From Styela clava (taxonomy: Eukaryota; Chordata; Ascidiacea; Stolidobranchia; Styelidae), in assembly GCF_964204865.1 (NCBI RefSeq), contig NC_135254.1:5709001-5773000 (forward strand): 64,000 bases of DNA, written 5' to 3'. The notes beneath the pieces are model-generated. The model ran no database searches, was not told where the DNA came from, and saw only the letters and a program-made list of their open reading frames with translations. Within the stretch, counting starts at the first letter, position 1; every line of letters starts with the position of its first letter. Of this stretch, positions 11,013 to 23,410 are shown piece after piece. The position numbers and the translations under genes are program-made.

Positions 11013-12021
11013 GAATAGGGCAGAGAAAAAGAATTCTATAATTTCGATATAATTTTTTGTAATGTAGAATATCTAAAAATGAGAGTAAATATTTTGCATT
11101 TATTATCATTGAGGTCATTTCAATTTTGTAGCATGTACTGAAAGCCTAACCTAGGATATATTCCCCTTAGTGAGACTAGTAAATAATATAAACATATTAG
11201 TGAAAAAGTCTCGATGCGATACCCGGTTTCAATACCATACTCTATACTGCTCTAATCAGATACAGAGCTTGTGTTGATAAGTAACATGAATATAACTGAA
11301 CAAATCAAGACATTTCCGAATTGCTACCTTTTGAGCACACAGGTACGGAGACAATTTATAATTTTTTTTAAACGAAATTCATACTGAAATATTAAAGTGA
11401 AACCGGAAGTCTATCATATTTACTTATTACATTATGAATTTTCTGAGTATTTGATGAGTTGGGCTAAAATATGAACATTTAAAAGAGAATTGAATCTTCT
11501 TAGAATATTGACTGCTGTAATCATTGAAATACTGTATTTTGGGCTGACAAGTGTTTGTTTGTTTCGGTTGAATCATACACAAAAAAATAACTATTGACAA
11601 TAAAGTGGATGAATTATAAAGATGTTCCTGCTATTTGCTTTGCAAAATAACTAGTCTAACATCAGTTATTGTTTTGACCAGAACCATTCACTTCCTTAAC
11701 AATAGCCAATGGCAACAAATTAAAGGTAGTGTAACAATTGAAATTTTTTCACTTGTTCAAACATATTTCCCATCTATTTGTAAATCAAATAGTTCCGTAG
11801 ACTATTTTGCTCTGGAAGAGTTTTAGCTGAGGTAGTGTACACTGAAATAACCACCTTGTTGCAAATAAAAGTGAATCCATAAAAAAATTTAGAGCGTGTT
11901 GTAATATGCACACAAATCTTAAAAAAGATTTCAAAATATATTTACATATCATATTAGGACTTAATTCCCAGTTTTGGAAAAAATAGGTTACACAGGTTAT
12001 ACTTGTTTCATCGTCTTCCTT

Positions 12022-13376
12022 TGCGACCATGAATATGCCTTCGTAAAATATTTTTCACATTGCTCACAAACATCGCAAAACCATGCGCATTAGTGAATGT
12101 TTAGGTAAACGTATATTCCAGAGAGGGAGGACAATAGTTGTATTCATCTGACGTACTCTTCCCACATTATTCATGTTTCTTTCCAGTATGAGTTCGCTCA
12201 TGGACTCGTAATCCAGGCAATCGCGTAAAGCTGCTACCACATTGTTTACAAACATAGGGTTTCTACGGTATGAATTCTCACATGCACTTGTAATGTGTGT
12301 AATCGCGCAAAACTTCTACCACAATGTTTACAAATGTATGGCTTCTCTCCGGTATGAATTCGTTCATGCTTACGTAGAGGAGATTTTTCTGCAATACTAT
12401 TTCCGCAATGTTTACAAACAAAAGGCTTTTCTCCAGTGTGAGTTTGCTGATGCGCATGTAAAAGAGACGATTACGAAAAACCCTTTCCACATTGTTCGCA
12501 AGCATAAGGTTTTTCTTTAGTATGAGTTCGCTCATGCTCTCGTAAAGTGCATATTCGTGAAAAAGCCATTGCGCAGTATTTACAAACAAAAAGCTTGTTC
12601 CCAGTATGAGTTTTCTCGTGTCTACGTAAGCTATTTAATTGCGAAAAAAATTTTCCGCATCGTTCACAAACGTATGGCTTTTCTCCAGTATGAACTCGCT
12701 CATGAGAATGTAACTGAGATGATCGTGAGAAACCCTTCCCACATTCTTTACAAACATAAGGCTTATCTCCAGTATGACTTCGTTCATGCCTATTTAGTGA
12801 GTTAACTGTGTAAAATCTTTTCTACACTCTTTGCAGATATAAGGTTTTTTCCCAGAATGAATTCGTTCATGTACACGTAAATTGGGTAATTGTGAAAATC
12901 CCTTTCTACATATTTTACAGACATACGGTTCCTCTTCAGTATGAGTTCGCTTATGCACATTTAAATAGGATGATTGCGAATAACTCTTCCCACATTGTTT
13001 ACAAATATATGGTTTCTCCTCTGTATGAGTTCTCATGTGCACTTTCAAAATTTGCTTCGCTTTCAATTTATTCCCACATGTTTGGCAAACATATGGTCCA
13101 TCCCCACTGTTGGTATCAACAAGTGACTGAATTTTTAACTTCCCTTGTGATACAAAAGTTATGTTAATTTCTCCACAATTATCTGATTTTTCAGTCTTTA
13201 CATTGTGCATGAACATCGAGTTTCACTTTACCCCCACTAAGTAAATAGGTTTCCTTTGTGATGACATTCCCACAATGATCATCTGAGTTGGTTGGCTGAC
13301 TAGTTCCCACAGTGTTACCAGATACAAATTCATCATCATGAATGGGTGATCCTGAATGACGGAAAGTTTTCATCAC
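12022..13376 (-). pseudogene. Zinc-finger gene copy C, disrupted
   Basis: Paralogue of copy B. It starts MMKTFRHSGSPIHDDE at 13,376 and breaks at about 13,200, where a deletion relative to B shifts the frame. It resumes with fingers CQTCGNKLKAKQILKVHMRT, CKQCGKSYSQSSYLNVHKRT, CKICRKGFSQ and a [13 protein letters not shown] end. A single-base loss near 12,800 shifts the frame again. Further finger sequence follows to about 12,250 with a TAA in a FS-stop-S position at about 12,470. It then matches copy A, including the post-stop segment. Three or more lesions make it a pseudogene. Its end at about 12,030 provides the empty site for the 457-1914 element. Confidence 0.85.
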
Positions 13377-13440
13377 AAATAAGGCAGAGAAAAATGTCTT
13401 AGTTGGATCCTTTGATTTCGATATTATTTTTCTGTAATGA

Positions 13441-15200
13441 AGAATATCTAAAAATAAGAATAAACAAATTTTTTTTTCATTCTATTTTTTGTGTATTGTT
13501 TTATTTTTTGCGTATGGATTGAAATAAAATCCATCTATCTAGATATTTTAAATTTTTCAACTGCTGGCCATTATCATTAAAGTCTTTTATGTTTGTGATT
13601 AACTGCTTAAAAGTTCCTTGAAAGCACAGACTAGGTAAACTCGTGTGAAAGCATAATCTAGAAATTTGGTAACCTGGGATATACTTACACCCTTGGATGG
13701 GACTAGTAAATAGAAATATTTTTATCTGTGTCACAAGATAAATATAAACAACTCGGTATCGATATTGAATACCAGACAGCATACGCAAGATTCCTAACTT
13801 TCCAGTTAAGCTTCCACAGAAAAATATAGACAGATCATATCATTTAAAACTTGTTTCATAAAAAATTGAAGATCTTTTATAAAAAGACGCCGCCAATAAT
13901 GCAAAAGTGCGAGATTTGAGCATGTTCCGATTCGTAAGTATGTTGATAGGTATTTGTCTGTCTGTTGGACACTTTCGTCGGTTACGCGATATCTCACGAA
14001 GGCTCCAAGTTTTGCATGTGCATTCATCAAATCTCGGACCAGAAGCCTGTTAGTTTTGGATGAATTATGTCGTATAATTAGCGAGTTGTTGATTAATTTG
14101 TGATGGGACACGCAGTATCGCTATTGAGTCAGAGCGAAGGATACACGCCGCTAGATTGATAAGTTGGCGGTCTCCGATCGCTATCTCATTCCAGTCAGGG
14201 TTTAAATTTCCCGCGCGATCTGCATTTCTCATACCAACTGGATAATTCCTAATTTTGAGCGTAGCTTTGGCGATGTATAAAATCATAACTTTATACAGAA
14301 TCCTAAATTCAAATTTGTTAATAGCATTTTAGGATAATAAGAAACAAGGCAAAGTGCTTTCCAATGCTGTAAATTCCGGTTTTTAAAATTACTGATATGG
14401 AAATTTATATTTTCATCAGTACCAGTATGTCTGTATATATTATTATGTCACTTTCAATAATACTTGATTTTTCAACTAGCATTTGCTGGTATTAACTTTT
14501 TTCTTTCAACACCAAGGATAGCATGAAATCTAAGGTCCAATGGCGCAAACAATTACCCTGTTCCACTTTCCAAATTCCAAGAATGCCCTTCATTTGGTTC
14601 AATTGTGTCCCACAAAAGAGGGGCGTCTTGCACGACAGCAGGTGCATCATATCGCACAATACTTGTCTCGAATATATTAATCACATGACCAAAAAAAAAA
14701 ATTTTTCTTGAGTAAATCGGATTATTTTTTTTCGTAGAATTTCAATGATGATGTTTTAAGATTGCGCAAGACAATTAATTTTTGGTTCTTATTTTCATAC
14801 TCAGAATAATTTATACCTTATCCCGCTTTTTTGGAAATAATTTGGATAATGGTTGCCATTGGCTTGTATTCAAAAGTATGGACTTTTTACTAGGATGATT
14901 TTGTGCTGCGCAAAATATTCGCATCCATGACCGATACCACTATTTAAAATGCCTTACCGTGTTAATTCAATTCTATTAACATAACTCAAATGTTAGTAAA
15001 TCAAGCAGTTTACCACACATTTTGAGTCCACAAATTCTCATAGTATGTTAGAGTATTAATACTTTTATACAGCCAAAACGTGTTTTGCTGCTTTTACATT
15101 GTGACGTCACGGGCTCGAAGGATTCGATTCGAGTCTTTAACCTATTACTAGGATTTATCAAATCCCTGTAATGCCGGACTTGTCCCATCCCTAGAAGTTA
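13441..15200. other. Intergenic, AT-rich, no gene recognised
   Basis: Only short ORFs without recognisable domains. 14,805-14,990 is a dispersed repeat (separate entry). Poly-A and poly-T runs are common. Confidence 0.5.
14805..14990. repeat. Dispersed repeat, second copy at 18,777-18,947
   Basis: Both copies contain TTTGGATAATGGTTG, AAAAGTATGGACTTTT, ACTAGGATGATTTTGTG and ATGACCGATA in the same order and orientation. One copy is outside and one inside the foldback element. Nature unknown. Confidence 0.75.
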
Positions 15201-15208
15201 CCCAATTT

Positions 15209-15476
15209 GGCGGTGTGGCTCATCGTGCTAAGCGTTAGGAATACGCTCGCCACCGCACCTCTAATTACTTCGCGTGAGTTTGCAGATCCCATGTGGGTTT
15301 ATTATGTGTGAGAGGATTGCTGGACTCCTCGCCGCCGTAGGGTGCTTCACGTAACCGCTGGTTGGTTACGGGTTTCCGAAAACAAATACCTAATCCAATA
15401 CCCGACATGGAATGGTAACCGGGCGAGAGGCTGTGGCTTGCCATATGGTTGAGCCGTCTTATCGACTTTCCGGATT
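15209..15476 (+). mobile_element. tRNA-type SINE, copy 1
   Basis: The head GTGTGGCTCATCGTGCTAAG resembles a pol III A box. A degenerate B box (GTTTGCAGATCCCATG) follows after an inserted stretch. The body contains GTGAGAGGATTGCTGGA and CCGACATGGAATGGTAACCG, and the tail GCCATATGGTTGAGCCGTCT. The same body is found at 37,681-37,956 and 37,021-37,110. Confidence 0.8.
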
Positions 15477-15899
15477 CTTCATTAAATTAACCTATTTAAA
15501 TGTCGGTCGTGCATAAATCACGACAAAACACCGATTTGGCAATTGGCAACTTTATTAAAATTACTTTCGTTAAATTCACGAAACAGAACTCACTTGCAAC
15601 AATGATTGTTGTTATTTATTGCTGGGCATATATTCTTAAATTTCTCGACTGCTTAAAATTTTTCTATTTTGAACGATGTTGCCATGCCAAATGGAGAAAT
15701 TTGAAATAGTCAAATCGAATGAATATGCTTTTTGTTAATTGCCATTTTTAATAAATTTAATTGAATTACATTTCCAGCATTTGACACCATGAATTTACGC
15801 TCCACAGAAAATTGTTGATGCGTATATTTTAGCCGATATCTGGATATTGATCCATCGAACAAATTATTTTCAAATCTACGCCAACTCGTCGGCGCCCAA

Positions 15900-16382
15900 A
15901 TGTCTGGTGTCAAATCTGTAACAACGATGCAACATGACGTCGCTCACTTAACGGCGATGCAACATGACGTCTCCGAAGTGAGCGACGTCAAGTTCAACGT
16001 GTGCGTCAGATGCTATTATTGTGATAAAAAAAAAATATTCGAATTTCAATTTTTTATCGGGTCTCCTACGACATCTCGCGATCAGTCTAATTTTCTATAT
16101 ACATTGATGACTTCCTCTATCGAATGACGCTATTTTCACGAAGTTAGCATTAGTAGAAGTCACGATTTGAGCCGCTCGAAAACAGAGTGTCAATTTTATG
16201 CTAAAGTGTTATTTTTTCAATTAATAAATTAAATTGCGCAATTGAATATAATAACAGATTTAGATATATAAGTCTTCACTATAGAAACTGCCATGGGCAC
16301 AATATGACGCCATTCAGTCGAGATATAAACGATTAAAAATTCATCCGAAGTTACAATCATCCGAAGTTACCTGCTTTTACGG
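15900..16382 (-). mobile_element. Relic related to the 457-1914 TA element
   Basis: The end CTGCTTTTACGG plus TA at 16,383-16,384, with two TCCGAAGTTAC motifs just inside, mirrors the left end of the 457-1914 element. About 305 bp inside lies ACGACATCTCGCGATCA, matching TGATCGCAAGATGTCGT about 310 bp inside that element, and GCTCACTT/GACGTC motifs also recur. The other end is not identifiable, so it is truncated or diverged. Confidence 0.6.
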
Positions 16383-16585
16383 TACCGGTACACTGCTTTT
16401 CGTTACCAACTAATATATCTAAACATTCTGACCGACCCCTTTCAACTTGTATAATCTATCAATGTAAATTGTACACACAAGAGTTAATATCAGAGGAATT
16501 TTTCCTTAAATTATGTCGATTCGAATCTAGTCCCGTGCCACTTACCGGTACATCACCCACGTGTTTGACTGGCTGAGTGAAATAA

Positions 16586-16594
16586 CTGCCGATT
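16586..16594. repeat. 9-bp target site duplication (left)
   Basis: CTGCCGATT, identical to 23,561-23,569 immediately outside the right end of the foldback-like element. Confidence 0.88.
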
Positions 16595-16744
16595 GGACAA
16601 CACTAAAAGGCTGAAGGAAGAAACGGATGAAGTGGAGGGAAAACGGAAGTTGAAGTGTTCCCAAAGGTGAAAAATTAAAAAACACTAAAAGGCTGAACAC
16701 TAAAAGGAAGAAGTGGATGAAATTTCTTCCGACGGGTAGTTAGG

Positions 16745-18055
16745 TGGCTGAAGTCACTAAAAAGCTGAACACTAAAAAGAAGAGGTGGATGAAATTTTTT
16801 CCGACGAATAATGAGGTGGTTGAAGTCACTAAAAAGCTGAACACTAAAAGGAAGAAGTGGATGAAATTTCTTCCGACGAATAATGAGGTGGTTGAAGTCA
16901 CTAAAAAGCTGAACAGTAAAAGGAAGAAGTGGATGAAATTTTTACCGACGAATAATGAGGTGGTTGAAGTCACTAAAAAGCTGAACACTAAAAGGAAGAA
17001 GTGGATGAAATTTTTACCGACGAATAATGAGGTGGTCGAAGTCACTAAAAAGCTGAACACTAAAAGGAAGAAGTGGATGAAATTTTTTCCGACGAATAAT
17101 GAGGTGGTTGAAGTCACTAAAAAGCTGAACACTAAAAGGAAGAAGTGGATGAAATTTCTTTCGATGAATAATGAGGTGGTTGAAGTCACTAAAAAGCTGA
17201 ACACTAAAAGGAAGAAGTGGATGAAATTTTTTCCGACGAATAAGGAGGTGGTCGAAGTCACTAAAAAGCTGAACACTAAAAGGAAGAAGTGGATGAAATT
17301 TTTTCCGACGAATAATGAGGTGGTTGAAGTCACTAAAAAGCTGAACACTAAAAGGAAGAAGTGGATGAAATTTCTTTCGACGAATAATGAGGTGGTCGAA
17401 GTCACTAAAAAGCTGAACACTAAAAGGAAGAAGTGGATGAAATTTTTTTCGATGAATAATGAGGTGGTTGAAGTCACTAAAAAGCTGAACACTAAAAGGA
17501 AGAAGTGGATGAAATTTTTTCCGACGAATAATGAGGTGGTCGAAGTCACTAAAAAGCTGAACACTAAAAGGAAGAAGTGGATGAAATTTCTTCCGACAAA
17601 TAATGAGGTGGTTGAAGTCACTAAAAAGCTGAACTCTAAAAAGAAGAAGTGGATGAAATTTTTTCCGACGAATAATGAGGTGGTTGAAGTCACTAAAAAG
17701 CTGAACACTAAAAGGAAGAAGTGGATGAAATTTTTTCCGACGAATAATGAGGTGGTCGAAGTCACTGGTTGAAGTCACTAAAAAGCTGAATACTAAAAGG
17801 AAGAAGTGGATGAAATTTCTTCCGACGAATAATGAGGTGGTTGAAGTCACTAAAAAGCTGAACACTAAAAGGAAGCAGTGGATGAAATTTCTTCCGACGA
17901 ATAATGAGGTGGTTGAAGTCACTAAAAAGCTGAACACTAAAAGGAAGAAGTGGATGAAATTTTTTCTGACGAATAATGAGGTGGTTGAAGTCACTAAAAA
18001 GCTGAACACTAAAAGGAAGAAGTGGATGAAATTTCTTCCGACGGATAGTGAGGAA
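16745..18055 (+). repeat. 72-bp tandem array, left arm (about 18 units)
   Basis: Units begin around CACTAAAAAGCTGAACACTA and contain GAAGAAGTGGATGAAATTT and CCGACGAATAATGAGG. Spacing is 72 bp, except for one irregular junction at about 17,761-17,775. The unit has no stop in one plus frame (24 codons, KKLNTKRKKWMKFFPTNNEV...) nor in a minus frame (hydrophobic FLLVFSFLVTSTTSLF...). I regard both as by-products of a period divisible by three, not as genes. Confidence 0.95.
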
Positions 18056-18517
18056 TACTTGAAAATTTAATATATTAGGAATTGGGTAATTTAATGTTTG
18101 TTCTGTTCGTATTTATAAGACAATGTCCTCGTGGATTCGTTTTTTGGTAATTTTTTGTATGTTATGCTCAGTTCGAGCCTGGCGAATTGAAGGCCATGAC
18201 ATTCTCGTTATATTCTTTTTAATTTTGATGTAATGTGCAAACAAATTAATATATATATATTTTCATATCTAGCTGTTCTAGATCAACAAACCTTGTAATT
18301 TATAATATGTTTGTGGCCCACCTCAAAATGCCTCTGAGGCTTACCAGTGGCCCATTGGTTGAGAACCAGTGGTCTAACAGGACTTCGATTTGACTAATAC
18401 ATCATTATTCAAAGTCTTCGTGCGTGAACTGCTTGCAAAATTTATAAAAACAGATATTAAGTTAAAGGAATGAAATACGGAATCAAAAATAAATTATATT
18501 CGGGCACAATATCACGG

Positions 18518-18680
18518 CAATCTATGTACATAGATGTGTGGTCAACTGCGCGATTATTATTAATTTTTGATTCCTTTGTTCGTATTTACAAAATACAACG
18601 GCGATCCATGGACTTAAAATGTGTGGTAAACTGCCCGATTATAATTAATTCTTGATACATATTTTCGTATTTATAAAATA
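18518..18680 (+). repeat. Imperfect tandem pair, about 82 bp
   Basis: Two consecutive units share ATGTGTGGT, AACTGC, CGATTAT and TTCGTATTTA blocks. Inside the foldback interior. Confidence 0.55.
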
Positions 18681-18776
18681 ATAAAAGATATATATGCGGA
18701 CATTGAAGTGCCCGAATATAAAAAAAATCCATTCGTATTTACGTACTCACGAAAAAATTGTCGCAAGTCAGAAATA

Positions 18777-18947
18777 TAATTTATACTTTATCCCGCTTTT
18801 TGCAAATAATTTGGATAATGGTTGGTATATAAAAGTATGGACTTTTACTAGGATGATTTTGTGTTGCGCAAAATGTTCAAATCTATGACCGATAGCACTA
18901 TTTTAAATGCTTGCCGTATTAATTTAATTCTGATAACGTAACTCATG
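18777..18947. repeat. Dispersed repeat, second copy of 14,805-14,990
   Basis: Same order and orientation of shared blocks as 14,805-14,990. It lies in the foldback interior. Confidence 0.7.
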
Positions 18948-19065
18948 GTATATAAAAATATATCGCAGTAATCTGCAAACATGAAATGCATGGTAATATA
19001 GTCATGTTGTAGATAACAGTTATTCCAGTGTTTATTGTATGCAAATTCCTTCATATACTATAGAT

Positions 19066-19401
19066 CAGTAGTCGGCAACCACCGGGCCGCGGCCCATCGC
19101 CGGTCCGCGGAAAGGTCACTACCGGTCCGTAGAAAGGTGACATGAAAACGTACAATGCCATTGTTATCTTCATGTGAGGTTGGGTTTTTAAAATGGCAAT
19201 TACAAAAACGACAGATCGAAGTGGTTTTAACGTAAGAAATGCGTTACGTGAATAGTATCACCTTCGTTTTTGAATGTATTGTCAACATACATTTTCTAAC
19301 GCATATTATTTATTAGATTAGTTCGTTTGTATAAAGGTGGTCCGCCAAAATTCTGGTCAGGCTTTACCGGTCCGTTACTGAAAAAAGGTTGCCGGCCACT
19401 G
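19066..19401. mobile_element. hAT MITE, 336 bp
   Basis: The left end CAGTAGTCGGCAACC and right end GGTTGCCGGCCACTG are inverted with two mismatches. A perfect 8-bp target duplication CTATAGAT flanks it (19,058-19,065 and 19,402-19,409). GC-rich subterminal GGTCCG repeats. Nested in the foldback interior. Confidence 0.92.
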
Positions 19402-19984
19402 CTATAGATCATTGATTTTCAACCGGCGAGAGACCTCCGGGTGTTCCGCGGAAAATTGCTTTTTTGCAGTATTATGATGTCATAATTGATATTTAACCGT
19501 CCGATGGATTTATATAAATTTCACAAAGCGCGGTTCACAACCGCTTCCAATCTTGCTATTATTTTCTACTACCTATCTTTGCGGAATGAGTTTTTTAAGC
19601 ATGACCGGTCTAGGGCTGTGCAAAATATTCGAATAGCGAATACAATATTAAAATATTCGAATGCCATTTTACTATTCGTATGTACAATACCACATTATCT
19701 GTACCGCTTTGCTTGGGCACGGAATTCACGCCGGTAAATCGATCGCTTGGATTACGCGAGAATTCACCCTCGGCTTCCACTGTTATTTTGCAAAAAGCGT
19801 GCCGACACTAGTCCGTAAATGTAGAAACGTCAACCCAGATAAGATATCTAAAATAAAGTTACCAGCCTCCGCATGCTTGACCCGAATAGAAAATCATTTT
19901 CGGAAATTAAGAGTTACAAAGACGTTTTCGATACATGGTGAAAACGGCAATTTTAGGACGTCAGAAAATTCGAGTTATATAATT

Positions 19985-20214
19985 GGTACTCCTGTAATAT
20001 GCGAACCAAGACGTTGGACACCAGAACGTAGTATGTGTACCAGGTTAGGCCAAAATTTTGTTCAAATTTTCCTCATTTTAGTTCTATTACGAGTTCGGAG
20101 ACTAGCCAGGTGACTCCTATAGTATTCGTACCTGAAGTTATGGCCTGACCCTAACTTGGTACACATACTACGTTCGTGTGTCCGCCATCTTGGTTCACAT
20201 ACCACGGGAGTACC
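19985..20214. repeat. Palindromic MITE family, long copy (230 bp)
   Basis: The left half GGTACTCCTGTAATATGCGA and right half ending ACCACGGGAGTACC are inverted. It contains ACCAAGACG and CATCTTGGT arms and CCTAACTTGGTACACATACT in the middle. Larger than the 109-bp copies. Confidence 0.75.
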
Positions 20215-21723
20215 ATATAAATAGCATAGATTTGAAAATGGCGAGTCAGAGTTTTGAAAAGCCGGTATAAAAACTTATAACCAGATAAGAAATGACAGGC
20301 CATACTCTCTTTTAATGGACTTTCTAATAGCTCGGCGTGTATTTTTAGTGATCCATTTCATCCTTGACCAAATAATGTTTCAAAAATGTGAACATTATAC
20401 TCGACCATGGATCATCGGAATTGACTACATTTGTTGCATTTTGAAGCTTTTCCTGCAGTATTAATTAGGGCGTGGCATCATCAAAATCGTCAAGTGGAGT
20501 GTTGAATTTGCAAATTCCGTAAATAAAATTATGAATTTCCCGGTAACGATATTAGCTATGATATTGGTCGGGGTATTGATTTGTTGTAAAATAAATGGTG
20601 ACTTGAGGTGATTAATTCTAATTAGCGTCTTCCCTTCTACTAGGTACGAAAAGCACTTGGGCACAAAATTGTTTACAATTTTTTGGTATCAGGTCGCGTA
20701 TGTAAAATATCGTTCAAGAGTGCTGCCAAACGACAACGTAGAAATGCCTTTATTTCAGATTTTAAATCGACATTCTTTATTCACGCAATCACAGCTTCAC
20801 AGATTTATCTAATCACAGTATCAAATTGATTTATTTCGAAAATAACACTGAGCCTAATAAAGTCAATTGTCGTCTTAATATTAAATGTGTGCATCCCGCT
20901 GACGATAATGATAATATTATTTGCTTAAAACTGGGACGTTTAATTTGCAAACGGCGATAAGTTAGATCAGAGTCGGCGCAAAAGATAAATATCAGAATAC
21001 AATTAATTTGGCTTTGAAATCACTCCTTAATGTCATTAAAATCTGTCGCTGATGTGAACTCATAGTTATATCAATAATATGAAATCTCGATCTCCGCCGA
21101 CCCACGGGAATTAATAGTTGCGCAAAAGAACAAATGGCGGGAATTTAAAAACGTTCAGGGGGACAAAATATCAGCGCATATGACGAAATTAACCAGTAAA
21201 AATCGCTTTGTTGCCGATTTTCAATGTTTCTATTAATTTCCAAATCTACCTCCGACGTTCTGGACCCTGCTGCGTATAAAAAATATTCGGTATTTGTTAA
21301 GAATATTCGAATTATTTGATTCGAAAAAAATATTCGATTTTGCCCACCCTTTTCTTGGCCGCCATAAGAGTATAAAAACACAAAAAATGGAGAGTCGTCG
21401 AGAAAGAGATGCGTGTTTGTCTCTCTCAATTAAATTCCAGCCAGAATAAAAAATTGAAACTCATCGAAACAGGCCCAGATATTACATTAAAATACCATTT
21501 CTGTTCCTAGCTCATCGGTAGCTCTGAATCGGAATATGTGTAACGTCTTTTCAAGCTGAAGTTGACAAGCTAATATTAATCTCGTTAATTTATTTTTTTC
21601 CGAAATGATCGATGTCAGTTAATTGCATAATATAGTTTATTTCCAAAAATCTCATTTGGTGTTCCGTCACAATTTTAGAATAAAAAAAGTGTTCCGCGAT
21701 ACAAAAAAGGTTGAAAATCACTG

Positions 21724-21783
21724 GTGTACGAGGTTAGGGATCAGATTGTGCGACATCTTGGTGCGCATACTTCAGTAGTACCA
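21724..21783. repeat. Half copy of palindromic MITE family
   Basis: CATCTTGGTGCGCATACTTC followed by AGTAGTACC, as in the right arms at 8,246 and 36,502. Confidence 0.65.
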
Positions 21784-22375
21784 ATATTTCAATTTCAACG
21801 AAGTTTAAATTAAATTTCAATCAAAATTAAATGTTTTCTAGAAGTCGGTATCTGATCGTTTATCAATTCATGTCAAGGCGTACCATAACTTAGTCGCAGA
21901 GAAGGTGTGATGTTGCATATTTTTAACAAAATTGCAATGAACTTTCGAGTATACGATCCATTTAAATTTGCGTGTGATAGAAACTTAGGTCATTCAGTGA
22001 AATACTCAACTGACAGATTGGAGGAAATTAATTACCCACACAGCACGTCAGCATCTCGAGTGATGATCAGGGTGTGTTGCGCTGAACATGAAAATGAATG
22101 AAGGCAGATCAATAAAAGTAAATAACGAAAAATTCATTTACATTCCCGTCTGGCAATTGGTGATATTTGGAGTGTTTGTTTTTCTTCGCTAAATGGCTCT
22201 CTTTCTTTCGAATCGCGTAAATCAGATTCGAAAAAAATTGCGATTTGAATCGATTCAATTCATAAATCTAAAAGGGGCATGCCTACTCATCAGTCCGCTT
22301 TCAGGGTCTTCATCCAATCTCACTTCCGTCGGGATATGTTTTGGCTATTTAACTCTCCCAATGTTCGGTATTTTA

Positions 22376-23410
22376 GTGACTTCAACCGCCTCAAAATTGA
22401 TGAGACAAAATATCATCTAACCCTAACGTACTTCTTCCTTATAGTGTTTAGATTTTTAGTGACTTCAGCCACCTCACCACCCGTCGGAAGAAATTCCATC
22501 CACTTCTTTCTGTTAGTGTTCAGCTTTTCAGTGACCTCCGCCACCTCATTATCCGTCGGAAGAAATTTCATCCATTTCTTCCTTTTAGTGTTCAGCTTTT
22601 TAGTGACTTCAACCACCTCATTATTCGCCGGAAGAAATTTCATCAACTTCTTCCTTTTACTGTTCAGCTTTTTAGTGACTTCAACCTCCTCATTATTCGT
22701 CGGAAGAAATTTCATCATCAACTTCTTCCTTTTAGTGTTCAGCTTTTTAGTGACTTCAACCACCTCATTATTCGTCGGAAGAAATTTCATCCTCTGCTTC
22801 CTTTTAGTGTTCAGCTTTTTAGTGACTTCAACCACCTCATTATTCGCAAGAAGAAATTTCATCAACTTCTTCCTTTTAGTGTTCAGCTTTTTAGTGACTT
22901 CAACCACCTCATTATTCGCCGGAAGAAATTTCATCAACTTCTTCCTTTTACTGTTCAGCTTTTTAGTGACTTCAACCACCTCATTATTCGTCGGAAGAAA
23001 TTTCATCAACTTCTTCCTTTTAGTGTTCAGCTTTTTAGTGACTTCAACCACCTCATTATTCGTCGGAAGAAATTTCATCCACTGCTTCCTTTTAGTGTTC
23101 AGCTTTTTAGTGACTTCAACCACCTCGTTATTCGTCGGAAGAAATTTCATCCACTTCTTCCTTTTAGTATTCAGCTTTTTAGTGACTTCGACCACCTCAT
23201 TATTCGTCGGAAAAAATTTCATCCACTTCTTCCTTTTAGTGTTCAGCTTTTTAGTGACGTCAATCACCTTATTATTCGTCGGAAAAAATTTCATCCACTT
23301 CTTCCTTTTAGTGTTCAGCTTTTTAGTGACTTCAACCACCTCATTATTCGTCGGAAAATATTTCATCCACCTCTTCCTTTTAGTGTTCAGCTTTTTAGTG
23401 ACTTCAGCCA
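22376..23410 (-). repeat. 72-bp tandem array, right arm (about 14 units)
   Basis: Reverse complement of the left array. Starts of AGTGACTTCAACCACC recur every 72 bp from 22,459 to 23,398. One 75-bp unit at about 22,675 carries an extra ATC, and a diverged first unit lies at 22,376. The outermost units are the closest match to the outermost left-arm units. Confidence 0.95.

Noticed and set aside
16740-18009. 341-342 aa ORFs on both strands of the 72-bp array
   Set aside because: The period is a multiple of three and both strands are stop-free, so long ORFs arise automatically. There is no start context, no non-repeat domain, and the same sequence acts as element arm.
16745-18055. CRISPR-like regular repeats
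   Set aside because: Repeats are contiguous 72-bp units without unique spacers, in a eukaryotic sequence with introns and non-LTR elements.
20130-20160. Telomere-like CCCTAACC motifs
   Set aside because: They occur singly as part of the palindromic MITE centre (CCTAACCTGGTACACA), not as tandem telomeric repeats.
19612-21350. MITE pair TAGGGCTGTGCAAAATATTC and GATTTTGCCCACCCT
   Set aside because: Ends look related but the flanks differ, and other elements lie between; probably remnants of separate copies.
19410-21723. 2.3-kb hAT element with CATTGATTTTCAACC/GGTTGAAAATCACTG ends
   Set aside because: The ends are inverted, but the flanks (CTATAGAT, GTGTACGA) do not match. The left flank is explained as the target duplication of the neighbouring 336-bp MITE. 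Left open.
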